Origin: Prosthecobacter sp.
GTDB lineage: Bacteria; Verrucomicrobiota; Verrucomicrobiia; Verrucomicrobiales; Verrucomicrobiaceae
Direction of reading: 5' to 3'
Length of the DNA: 12,611 nucleotides
Assembly (NCBI GenBank): GCA_025869455.1
Contig: JAOZVT010000385.1
Coordinates: 1 to 12,611 of the forward strand
The notes under the pieces are model-generated. The model did no database searches. It worked only from the letters and a program-made list of their open reading frames with translations, and had not been told where the DNA came from. The stretch's first letter is position 1; every line of letters starts with the position of its first letter. Positions 1-9,200 of this stretch are shown piece after piece. The translations under genes were made by a program, and so were the position numbers.

Positions 1-3000
1 CAGGGAAGAAGCATGTTTTGAACGTGGCTTTTAAGAAGGATGTGCCGTTGGGGAGTTATGGGGCGGCGCTGATTTTGGGATCAAATGATCCGCGTCGTTC
101 TCAGGTTGAAATTGGCCTAACAGGAACGCATGTAGATGCGCCAAAAATCCATGTCACACCACAAAGTACGAAGCTTCGCTTGTCGCAGGGGCAGACGGCG
201 ATACGGGCTTACACGGTGAAGAATACAGGGAAAGGCATCTTAAAAGGACATGCCTCAGTCGTGCTGGCGACTACAGATCCGCAGGACTGGGTGGAAGTGG
301 AAGGAGTTGACGAATTCACCTTGGCCCCAGGGAAGAAGACCAAAATCACACTGAAATTCAGTGCGAGGGCTTATGCACCCAAAGTTTATTCAGGCTTGCT
401 GAGAGTCTCCTCAGACGACCCCGATAACCCCGCTGTGGACTGTTCTTTGGTGATGACTTCTGTGGCAGCTCCGGTGCCGACGTATGATGTGCTGGCCTTT
501 GGCAAAACCTATGTGGGGGAGACTCAGGGGCAACTCATGCGGCTTTCCAATGAAGGGACGGTGAATCTGACGCTAAAGGTGGGTCGGGGGCTGACGGCGG
601 CTTTTCGGGTGAGTCTAAAATTGCCACTGACGATTAAGCCGGGTGAGTCGGTGCTAGTACCGGTGACCTTTGCGCCGAAGTCGCCAGGGGAGATTCACTC
701 AACCTTGGTGTTTGCCGCCAATGTGCCGGGTGTGTTTTTTCAAGTCCCGATTTCGGGGCTTTGCTTGAAACCTCCGACGTTGAAAGTGACGCCTGCTAGC
801 CTAACATTAAGTGCTGTGCCGGGAATGCCCCTGACGAGGACCATCAAAATAGCCAATATAGGAGGTGAAACTTTGGACTGGAATTTGGCGACGGAGGCCG
901 ATTCTGAAGCGTGGTTACAGGTTAGTTCGACAGGCGAAGTACTACAGCCAGGGGCGCAACATCTGATCCATCTGAACTTCACGACGGACCAGATGGCCGC
1001 TGGGATATATCGTTCTGCGATCACGCTGCGTTCGAATGATCCTAAACGTCCTGCGGTGAGCGTTCCCATTGCGCTGAAAGTGACTCGACAAGCGGTCTTG
1101 CGAGCCATGCCTACTGTCTTAAATCTCAGTCAAGTGTGGATCGACGAGCCTACCGTGGCGAAGTTTAACCTCGTCAATGTGGGGAACCTACCTTTGGAAA
1201 TTCGGCAAGTGAGTTCTAGTTCACCGAGTTTGATTCCTACTTGGTCAGGTAAGCTGGTACTGGAGCCTGGAGAGCCGATGGTTTTAACCAGTACCTTTGA
1301 AGCATCCAGTCCGCAATCCTTCCAAGGTCGGCTTACCGTGAGCACGAATAGCCGTATCACAGGCTCAGTGAAGTTGGATGTTTGGGCTGAAGTGGTGAAT
1401 CCGCCGACGATGGCGGTACTGCCGGATAGGGTGGCTGAAACGGTGCTGCCTAGTGATCAAAAAGAAGTGGAACTAACGGTGAGTAATGAGGGGCAAGCGG
1501 CCTTGGTTTGGCAGGCTGAGTTGGCTGGGGAAATAGATAGCCCTGCCAGTGCAGGGACGTTGGCGGAGGTCTTGGCGCGACTGAATGCGGAGTCGAGCAA
1601 ACTGACTGAGCTGATCCCGAATCGCTATGATTTCACGGATGGGGCCATTGGCTATAGCATCGCTAATGGCGGTAACCAAATGTATAACACGGGCAATCTT
1701 CTTTCCACCAATCTGAATGGCGGGCAGAACATTGCTTTCACGGATGGAAACATCACGGTGAATCAAAATCTGGGGCCAAACAGTCTCTATTTTACTCGCA
1801 AGTTACCGGGGCTGTTTGTGATGGCGGCAGATTTGAAGGATGTTTCTACTTTTCGAATTTTGGGCCATCTGGGGACAGAGGGAAAAGGCGTGACTGAGGG
1901 TGCCGTGCTACATCGACATGGTTATGTCGGGTTCTTCAAAAGCGTCACAGGCGCAGAGACACCCTCGGTGAATCACTTGATCCTCTTGCCTGAGGATGCG
2001 CACTTAACACATCATTTCCCCAGTGATACTGGCCTGGATGACCATGAGATCAGTGGATTGCCGAGAAGCACACGGCTTTATGTTCTCGTGTTCGGCTCTG
2101 CTTTGGGCGAGGCCGTTTCAGCGTCGCGCGTGGAACAGATCATGGATCATTTTCTCCTGAATACTGTGCATGGGCAGGGAACCTCCTGGCTGCGACTCAT
2201 GACGGAGTCTGGCTCTGCCAAGCTGGGGCGTGATTCGACTTTGGTGATGAACCTGAATGCACGGGATCTTCCTGCAGGTGTTTATGAGGGAAGTATAAAA
2301 GTCTCTGGCAATGCCCCAGAAACACCGACGGTGAATGTGCCCGTGACTTTAACGGTTCCCTCTGCCGCAGTTTTGTCGTTAGACACTGACAGTGTGGACA
2401 TGGAGGACACGCCTGTAAATGGAGTCAACGAACAGGTGGTGACACTGCGTAATGATGGGAATGCAGTGTTAAGGGTGGACTCGATCACCACGGATGATCC
2501 GGTTTTTCAAGTTGATGCCGATACGCCTTTTGAGATGGGTGTGGGCCAGATGAAGTCTGTAAAAGTACGCTTTGTTCCGACTGAAGCGCGGGCCTATTTC
2601 AGTTCGCTTTCTTTCACAACGAATTCGGCCAAAGGCAGTCCAGTCGCTGTTCCTTTATCAGGCTTAGGGCTGCCTGCACCCGTTGTGAAAGTAAGCCCTG
2701 AATCATTCACATTGACCACGCGCCCAGGCGTGGCAGCGACTCAGGAGATAACGCTGGAAAATTTGGGCACGGCACCTTTGGCGTGGAGCTTTCCCACCTT
2801 GTTTGACTCCGGGACAATGAGTGAGATCCAGGGAACTTTGGAAGTCGGCGCTACGAAGGTGGTGACATTGAGGTCTTCAAGTATGGCAACGACTCCTCCG
2901 GGAGCGACGACTGAGCTTATTTCTTTGTACACCAATGATCCTGTCAGACCTCTTATCAAAATTAGTTATACGAGGGTTGTTTTAGAAGAGCCTCAGTTAT

Positions 3001-6000
3001 GGGTCACTCCTTCCACGGTGAGTTTTGGTACGCTGAATCTTCCAGGCGAAGTTCAGAAACAGATCGTTTTGAAGAATGTTGGGAATGCTCTATTGACAGT
3101 ATCTGGTGTGTCCTTGCCTTCACCGAGTTTGACACTGCCGGGAATCGAGTTTCCGATTAACTTAGCCGCAAACGAAACAAGGACTCTCTCCGTAAAGTTT
3201 GCCTCCGCACAACCAGAAGTTCTTTCGGGGAGTCTCGTGTTTGCGACGAATCGGCTAACTGCACCAAGCGTGTCTGTGCTTGTGAGTGGTGTGTCTATCA
3301 TACCGCCGACCATTGCTGTATCTCCCGGCAGTTTGAATGCTTCGGTGGAGGAGGGGCAATCCTTGGCGGCGAGCTTGTTGATACGTAATGATGGGGGCAC
3401 GCTCTTAAATTGGGTGGCCAATATTCAGCCTTCCAGTGCAGCCTCTTGGCTGAAATTGAGTCAATCCAGTGGGAGTGTTAATCCAGGAGAAGGGGCTGAG
3501 TTGACCTTAGAATTAAGCGCAGCGGAACTTTCTCCTTCTGAGCAAACGGCCACCATCACGCTCAGTAGCAATGCGGTGCTGAACGGGACGGCTGATATTC
3601 CTGTTACACTTCATGTTACGCCGGGTGAGCTGGCCGTTTCGACCTCATCAATTCAGACGGCAACCTTGTTGGGTTCGTCTTTGCCTTCCTCTGTGTTTAC
3701 TTTGCAGGCTAGGGCAGGTGAATCTCCTGCCTGGAGTTTGACAGCGAGTGCTCCTTGGATACTGCCTTCAGCAAGTTCGGGAAATGGTTCGGCAGAAATC
3801 GCTGTGAATTATGCATCCTCCTTGCCTGAGGGGACCCACACGGGGAGCATCACGATTTCCACGGCGAATGTAACGCGTGTTGTGCAGGTGACTCGGGTCG
3901 TGCAGAAGGCGGAGTTTAGCCAGTTGCTGACGGATCGGCGGCATAATCGAGTCTTGGGATTGGTGCGTGGCATTGGAGGGAAGGCTTCTGTCTTGGTTTC
4001 GATCAATCCAAGTTCCTTGCTTTTGCAAGATGTCTTGAGCTTGCCTGCCGACATCACGGATGTGGACTTGAGCGCGGATGAACGTGTGCTTTATGCGATC
4101 AGCTATGCAGGACAGAGTTTAAGTCGAGTAAATTTGGATGACTTTACCTTGGTTGCGACCAAGAGCATTCCCACCAATAGCTCGTTCAGTGCGTTTTACC
4201 TCGTTCAGGCAGGGCGTGAGGGGACTGTCTATTATGTAGATGCAGCCTCGTCTCCAGCCATCCATGTTTATGATTTTAATGCGGGCGCTTATGTTTCAAC
4301 CTTTCGGTTACAGGGGCTGCAAGGCATTGGAGCAATGAAAGTTAGTCCTGATGGTAAGACTCTGTTTGCGCGTTCGCAGACGGGGGGGGGGAATACGGGG
4401 GGCGCAATTTTGGCGCGGGTAAATTGCTCTGATGCCACGTTGGCTCAAACTGGGGCTAGCAGTGCGGTGTTGGATCAAGACAGTGCTAAACACCCAATTC
4501 TTCTGAGTGCCAATCTGGATTCTGTGATCACCCAAGGGCGGTTTTTTACGGCTACGAATCTGGAAGGTGGTGAACAAGGACAACTCACGCCTAACAAGAT
4601 ATACAATGCATCTGCTTATTTGGATGTTGTGGTCACCGATTCTGAGATTCTTCGGGGAGACGGCGGAGCTTTGGTGCAAAGTTTGCCTGTTACGACGACT
4701 GTAACAGCTTTTGCGCCTGATCAGCATAGCTTAGTATATTACGACCCTGTGGGCAGAGTTTTGGGGCGTGTTGATACGAGCTATCTGCCTTCGATCTCGA
4801 TCAGTTCAGACATTGCAGAGGGGGCGGTACAGAATGTGACGTTTGATACCTTGACTTGGTCGGGTGATCCTTCCGTGGCATCTTATGATATCTATTTCGG
4901 TGCCGATGCAGCGGCTGTTGAGAATGCGGAGTATGGTGGCTTATCCAATGAGTTTTTGGTTTCCACCCCTGCGACAAGCTATCGTCTGAATGCTAATCAA
5001 CTGGCCTTGGGGCAAACCTATTACTGGCGCATTGATGCTAGGGCACTGGATGATTCGGTTTCAAAGGGGGGCGTGATGAGCTTCAAGATGGCTCAGGTGG
5101 GGGCAACTCCAGATCGACTTTCGGGCTCGGCTATGCTGGGAAGTGCCGTGGTGCAGGAGTTACCTTTATCTATTCTCACTCGTGATGCCAGCGTGCCCTG
5201 GACTCTCCAAAGCGACTCCACTTGGGTTACCCTACAAAGCAGTGCCGGAACGGGACCTGCCACGGTGATGATCTCTTTGAATCCGACCAGCCTAACGGCA
5301 GGTATGACACGGGCTTATTTAACGCTTACTTCGGGTGCGGATGAGGTGGTTATTCCGGTGGATTTTGAGGTGCTGGGTGCACTGAATATTGTCAAAATGC
5401 AGGGAGATCCAGTGCTGCCTGTGGTGTATGCGCTGCATCGGGAAAAGGTGAGTCCGTATTCATCCTGGCTGCTTTGGGTGGATGCGCAGACGGCTGAGGT
5501 GATGCATGGAGTGAAGGTCGGGAATGCAGCTGTGGATTTCACAGCACACCTGACGGATGACCGAATCTATGCACTGGTAGATGGTGGGAGGCGCGTGCAG
5601 ATCATCGAACGCCAGGGAACCAAGGTTTTGCATTCTTCCTATGAGATCAGTCCGCCACAGGTGGCGATTCATGCCACTAGCTACACTCGATGTGTGACTT
5701 TGAGTGCAGCCAATAGCCTGCAATTACGGCTGTCTGGCAGCGGGGTAGCTTTGGGCACGCCTGCGCAACTATTGGGCAAAAATGGCCTAACAACTGTGAG
5801 TGCAGATGGTACGTCCATCTATGCGGCGGTGACACAAAGCGCGTCCAATGTGGGGCTAGTGCGGTATGCGGTGTCGGGGGCTGGTGTGACATTTGTGACG
5901 GCCAATTACTTCTCAGGCAGTTTGCAGGGGCCGCTGCTATTGCCCACCAATGGGACAAAGCTCATCTACGGAGGCAATGCCTATTCGACGACGACGCTGA

Positions 6001-6215
6001 ATCTCACGGCCAATTTGGGACAGTCTCTCCTCGCCATTTCACCCAACGCGGCCTTGGGGGGCACCAGTTCTACGATCTACTCTTTGGGGCCGCCTGTGGT
6101 TTCCTTGGCACCTTTACCCGTGACTACCACGATGATGACCTTTTCCGCTGGGGGGGCGCAATTGCTGATATTTTCGTCTCTGACTGGTAGTTTTCAGTCG
6201 GTCATTTCGCCATAA
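1..6215 (+). CDS. Giant multi-domain surface protein of tandem BACON-like and ASH/choice-of-anchor-D-like modules, 5'-partial
   Basis: The reading frame is open to the left edge (first whole codon at base 3). The TTG at base 18 is just the first start-like codon, not a credible start, because the residues around it are mid-module. Counting from base 18, 2,065 residues are visible. Residues 1-41 end one module. Then about ten Ig-like beta modules of about 105 residues follow, starting near 42, 153, 253, 360, 463, 784, 888, 992, 1097 and 1203. A propeller-like segment (1299-1591), an FN3-like module (1592-1697, motif YYWRIDA), a BACON module (1699-1789) and a second propeller-like segment (1790-2065) complete it. 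I find only four cysteines, as is common in exported repeat proteins. There is no catalytic motif, transmembrane helix, LPXTG or PEP-CTERM tail at the C-terminus (it ends FQSVISP). A structural or adhesive surface role is inferred from architecture only; the signal peptide would lie outside the window. Confidence 0.9.
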   Translation, partial: GKKHVLNVAFKKDVPLGSYGAALILGSNDPRRSQVEIGLTGTHVDAPKIHVTPQSTKLRLSQGQTAIRAYTVKNTGKGILKGHASVVLATTDPQDWVEVEGVDEFTLAPGKKTKITLKFSARAYAPKVYSGLLRVSSDDPDNPAVDCSLVMTSVAAPVPTYDVLAFGKTYVGETQGQLMRLSNEGTVNLTLKVGRGLTAAFRVSLKLPLTIKPGESVLVPVTFAPKSPGEIHSTLVFAANVPGVFFQVPISGLCLKPPTLKVTPASLTLSAVPGMPLTRTIKIANIGGETLDWNLATEADSEAWLQVSSTGEVLQPGAQHLIHLNFTTDQMAAGIYRSAITLRSNDPKRPAVSVPIALKVTRQAVLRAMPTVLNLSQVWIDEPTVAKFNLVNVGNLPLEIRQVSSSSPSLIPTWSGKLVLEPGEPMVLTSTFEASSPQSFQGRLTVSTNSRITGSVKLDVWAEVVNPPTMAVLPDRVAETVLPSDQKEVELTVSNEGQAALVWQAELAGEIDSPASAGTLAEVLARLNAESSKLTELIPNRYDFTDGAIGYSIANGGNQMYNTGNLLSTNLNGGQNIAFTDGNITVNQNLGPNSLYFTRKLPGLFVMAADLKDVSTFRILGHLGTEGKGVTEGAVLHRHGYVGFFKSVTGAETPSVNHLILLPEDAHLTHHFPSDTGLDDHEISGLPRSTRLYVLVFGSALGEAVSASRVEQIMDHFLLNTVHGQGTSWLRLMTESGSAKLGRDSTLVMNLNARDLPAGVYEGSIKVSGNAPETPTVNVPVTLTVPSAAVLSLDTDSVDMEDTPVNGVNEQVVTLRNDGNAVLRVDSITTDDPVFQVDADTPFEMGVGQMKSVKVRFVPTEARAYFSSLSFTTNSAKGSPVAVPLSGLGLPAPVVKVSPESFTLTTRPGVAATQEITLENLGTAPLAWSFPTLFDSGTMSEIQGTLEVGATKVVTLRSSSMATTPPGATTELISLYTNDPVRPLIKISYTRVVLEEPQLWVTPSTVSFGTLNLPGEVQKQIVLKNVGNALLTVSGVSLPSPSLTLPGIEFPINLAANETRTLSVKFASAQPEVLSGSLVFATNRLTAPSVSVLVSGVSIIPPTIAVSPGSLNASVEEGQSLAASLLIRNDGGTLLNWVANIQPSSAASWLKLSQSSGSVNPGEGAELTLELSAAELSPSEQTATITLSSNAVLNGTADIPVTLHVTPGELAVSTSSIQTATLLGSSLPSSVFTLQARAGESPAWSLTASAPWILPSASSGNGSAEIAVNYASSLPEGTHTGSITISTANVTRVVQVTRVVQKAEFSQLLTDRRHNRVLGLVRGIGGKASVLVSINPSSLLLQDVLSLPADITDVDLSADERVLYAISYAGQSLSRVNLDDFTLVATKSIPTNSSFSAFYLVQAGREGTVYYVDAASSPAIHVYDFNAGAYVSTFRLQGLQGIGAMKVSPDGKTLFARSQTGGGNTGGAILARVNCSDATLAQTGASSAVLDQDSAKHPILLSANLDSVITQGRFFTATNLEGGEQGQLTPNKIYNASAYLDVVVTDSEILRGDGGALVQSLPVTTTVTAFAPDQHSLVYYDPVGRVLGRVDTSYLPSISISSDIAEGAVQNVTFDTLTWSGDPSVASYDIYFGADAAAVENAEYGGLSNEFLVSTPATSYRLNANQLALGQTYYWRIDARALDDSVSKGGVMSFKMAQVGATPDRLSGSAMLGSAVVQELPLSILTRDASVPWTLQSDSTWVTLQSSAGTGPATVMISLNPTSLTAGMTRAYLTLTSGADEVVIPVDFEVLGALNIVKMQGDPVLPVVYALHREKVSPYSSWLLWVDAQTAEVMHGVKVGNAAVDFTAHLTDDRIYALVDGGRRVQIIERQGTKVLHSSYEISPPQVAIHATSYTRCVTLSAANSLQLRLSGSGVALGTPAQLLGKNGLTTVSADGTSIYAAVTQSASNVGLVRYAVSGAGVTFVTANYFSGSLQGPLLLPTNGTKLIYGGNAYSTTTLNLTANLGQSLLAISPNAALGGTSSTIYSLGPPVVSLAPLPVTTTMMTFSAGGAQLLIFSSLTGSFQSVISP
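141..3305 (+). repeat. Coding super-repeat: four BACON-like + ASH-like module pairs
   Basis: Within the giant gene, two diverged module types alternate. BACON-like modules start near bases 141, 774, 1404, 2679 and 3306, usually after a proline-rich linker such as PPT or APK, and have the pattern hxVxPxS...W...WLxhxxxxGxhxPG. ASH-like modules lie between them, with a conserved hxNxGxxxL core and endings like VPISGLCLKPP, VPLSGLGLPAP and VLVSGVSIIPP. Unit lengths by my coordinates are 633, 630, 1275 and 627 bases; the third becomes 672 once the nested 603-base insert is removed. Residues 1-41 look like the end of another ASH-like module, so the array probably continues upstream. The copies are diverged at DNA level, so this is old duplication and not a recent tandem repeat. 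Confidence 0.7.
1560..2162 (+). other. Segment encoding a nested ~200-residue domain inside a BACON-like module
   Basis: Residues about 515-715 of the giant protein interrupt the fifth module. The first half of that module ends around VSNEGQAALVWQAELAG. The second half resumes as TSWLRLMTESGSAKLG and continues normally to VPVTLTV. In other BACON-like modules these two pieces lie only about 10-20 residues apart. The insert starts with a short amphipathic helix (LAEVLARLNAESSKLTELI). It continues with a glycine/asparagine-rich part (YDFTDG, IANGGNQMYNTGN, FTDGNI), a beta-rich core (YFTRKLPGLFVMAADL), a VNHLILLP strand, GLPRSTRLYVLV, and a C-terminal helix (RVEQIMDHFLLN). I recall similar sequences in scattered extracellular proteins but cannot name the family or a function. 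Confidence 0.65.
4382..4391 (+). repeat. G10 homopolymer tract inside the giant gene
   Basis: Ten consecutive G residues are followed five bases later by a G6 run (4397-4402). They encode the glycine-rich loop TGGGNTGGA in the first propeller-like segment. The frame is intact on both sides, so the count as given is consistent with a functional gene. Runs of this length are prone to slipped-strand length change and to sequencing error. Confidence 0.9.
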
Positions 6216-6230
6216 GCGTAAATTCTGTCT

Positions 6231-6278
6231 GTTCCCCCAATGCTTGTCCGCTGGACTTCTTTTTGTTTTCGGGGGAAC
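6231..6278 (+). promoter_or_regulatory. Inverted repeat in the leader of the haem/dehydrogenase gene
   Basis: GTTCCCCC at 6231-6238 is the exact reverse complement of GGGGGAAC at 6271-6278. The 32-base interior contains a small 4-bp hairpin (6246-6249 with 6253-6256) followed by a T-rich stretch (6257-6269). The right arm is the only purine-rich tract near the following gene, but it ends about 17 bases before the ATG at 6296, further than a normal Shine-Dalgarno. The element could be a weak terminator after the giant gene, a leader structure for the next gene, or chance; I cannot separate these by eye. Confidence 0.35.
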
Positions 6279-6295
6279 TTCGCTGCCCCTCTCTC

Positions 6296-9200
6296 ATGCG
6301 TTATCTGTTATTATTCACCGCTTTCACCCTCACTGCATCTGCGGCTGAGGTTTCACTTCACCGTTGGTCAGGAGATCTGAATGTGCCGGACCCGGTGGCT
6401 TGTTCAGTCGATGAGCAAGGGCGGGTGTATGTGACTTCCACCACACGCCGCAAGGTGGGAGATTTGGACATCCGCGAGCATACTCAGTGGATCCCAGATG
6501 ATCTGAGTTTCACTAGCGTGGAAGACAAAATCGCATTTTATCATGGTGAACTCGCGCCAGGTAAAATGCGCTTACCTCGTGGAAGTCTGAAGGATCACAA
6601 CAAAGATGGTTCCATCGACTGGAAAGATCTGACCTATCATACCGAGCGCATCTATCAGCTACGCGATACCGATGGCGATGGCACGGCGGATAAGATCACG
6701 GTGTTTGCTGAAGGGTTTAACACGGAGGTCACTGGCATTGCCGCTGGCATTCTTTACCATGATGGTTGGGTTTATGCCACCATCGCCCCTGACCTTTGGA
6801 GACTGAAGGATACGGATGATGACGGGGTAGCGGATGTGCGTGAAGTGGTGGCTCACGGATTCGGCATGCACATTGCCTACGCAGGGCATGACATGCACGG
6901 GCCACGCCTGGGGCCGGATGGTCGCATTTACTGGAGCATTGGGGACAAAGGTGTGAACGTCACGGACAAAGCAGGCAAAAATTGGTACTATCCCCATGAG
7001 GGTTGTGTGATGCGTGTGGAACCCGATGGCACAGGCTTTGAAGTCTTTGCTCACGGTCTGCGCAACGTGCAGGAAGTGGCTTTTGATGATTACGGTAACA
7101 TCTTCGGAGTGGACAATGATGCGGACATGCCTGGGGAGCATGAGCGCTTTGTTTACATCACCGAGCGGAGTGACAGCGGCTGGCGCTGCAATCACCAGTA
7201 CATGAAGATCCAGAGTCGCTGGATGCGTGAAAACATCTGGAAGGCAGGGGCCGAGCAGCCGTTATTCATCACGCCACCTTTGGCGAATTTTTCCAATGGT
7301 CCAGCTGGGTTTTTGCATGAGCCAGGTACGGCTTTAGGGGAGCGTCTTCGCGGACATTTCATCGTCAATCAGTTCCCGACTGGGAAAATGGAAGCCTTTA
7401 CGGTAAAGCCGAATGGGGCAGCCTTTGAAATGAGTCAGGCTCGCCTCATCAGTAGTGGTATCATGGGCATCGGCATGAGCTGGGCACCAGATGGCACCTT
7501 CTACATGGCTGATTGGGTGGGTGGTTATCCTTTGGATGAAAAGGGAGCGGTGTGGTCTGTGGATGAAGAGAAGGCGAAAGTCAGCCCAGATCGGAAAGAG
7601 ACGAAGGAAATTCTGACCGCTGGTTTTGGGAAAAGAAATCTGAACGATTTGCAAGTTTTGTTAGGCCATGCTGACCAGCGTGTACGTGTGGGGGCTGAGC
7701 TGGAATTGGCCAAGCGTGAGGAATGGAAGACGCTGATGAAAGTGGCTGGGGATACGAAAGCGCCATTGTTTGCCCGCATTCATGGTCTGTGGGGTTACGG
7801 CATTGGCTGCCGCAAAGGCATGGTGGATGACACGCCTCTGAAGGCTCTTTTGGTAACAGAGACGAACACCGAGATGCAGACGCAGATGGCCAAAGTCCTC
7901 AGTGAACGGAAAGTCAGCCAGCCTGTGGAGGAGCCTTTGATCGGTCTGCTGGAATCTCCTTCACCCCGGGTGCGTTTCCATGTGGCGATTGCACTGGGCA
8001 AGCTGGAAGTGGCTGCGGCAGGGGACGCCCTGCGTCGCATGGCGGAAAAGGATGCGGCGGATGCCTGGCTGCGTCACGCCGTGGTCACGGGCCTGACGGG
8101 TTGTGTCAAGTCCGAGGTCTTAGCGGCACAGACAGCCTCCGAGTCTAAAAACCTGAGACTGGCTGCCGCGTTAGCGCTAGGTCGTCAAAACTCACCGTTG
8201 GTTGCTAAGTATCTGAGTGACGCTGACGTTGCCATCGTGGCCGAGGCAGCGCATGCCATTCATGATGACGTGGGCATTCCTGAGGCCATGCCTGAATTGG
8301 CAGCACTGCTGGATGCTACCCATCCTTTAACGGAGCCAACCTTGCGTCGTGTGATCAATGCTAACATGCGGTTAGGCAAGCCCGAAAACGTGGCTCGCTT
8401 AGCAAAGTATGCGCTGGCAGATAGGCCACTTTCGCTGGAGGCTTTCCAGGCTCTGCTGGACTTCACGGAACCGCCTTTGGTGGATCGTGTGGACGGCGTG
8501 TATCGTATCTACGCCAAGCGGGATGTTGAGTCGGTGGCTGATGTCATCCAGACTAAAATCCAAGCTCTACTGACCTTGACCAATCCTGAACTGAAGGCGC
8601 TGGGTATTGAACTAATGATCAAGCTCAGCCTGGATGTAGCAGCGCCTGCGCTTCAGCAGATCATCGCCGATTCTTCTGCCAGCCCTGACCTGCGTGTGGG
8701 CGCGCTGAATCTGATGGCCTCGCAGCATTCCGCTGATCCGACTTTTGCAGAGACGCTGAAGCAGGCGACTGAGAAATCGGCTCCAGTGGAACTGCGTATG
8801 GCCTCTCTTGCGCAGACCTTTGAGTATCAAAAAGATCGCGCCATTGCCGAGGCTTCACGTGTGCTGGAAAAAGGCAGCTTGGAAGAGAAACAGGCGGCTT
8901 TGAAATTGCTAGCTGGCACGAAAACCAAGGCGGCGACTGGTGTCCTGGATACCTGGATGCAGCGCTTAACCGCTGGTAAAGTAGAGGCTGGATTAAAGCT
9001 GGATGTGCTGGAGGCAGCCCAGGCCAATGAAGCCCTGGCGGATCGCGTGGCGACCTATCAACAGGCCCGCACCAGCGCCCCGCGCGATGACTTGGCTGAA
9101 GGCGGTGATGCGAAGAATGGCAAGGACATTGTGACCAATCACCTGGGGGCCAACTGCCTAGCTTGTCACACCGTCGAAGAGAAAGAGGGCAGCCAGGTCG

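Noticed and set aside
18..20. TTG at base 18 as the real start of the giant gene
   Set aside because: The frame is open upstream and the sequence around it is the middle of an ASH-like module with no signal peptide.
141..3305. CRISPR or recent DNA tandem repeat
   Set aside because: The periodicity is visible in protein modules only; the DNA copies are diverged, and there are no short identical repeats with spacers.
6263..6295. Upstream TTG start for the haem/dehydrogenase gene
   Set aside because: Adding 11 residues (MFSGELRCPSL) would spoil a clean signal peptide that begins exactly at ATG 6296.
6659..7195. 178-residue minus-strand open frame opposite the dehydrogenase propeller
   Set aside because: It is antisense to strongly conserved propeller sequence; its translation is His/Val/Ile-rich with no family pattern.
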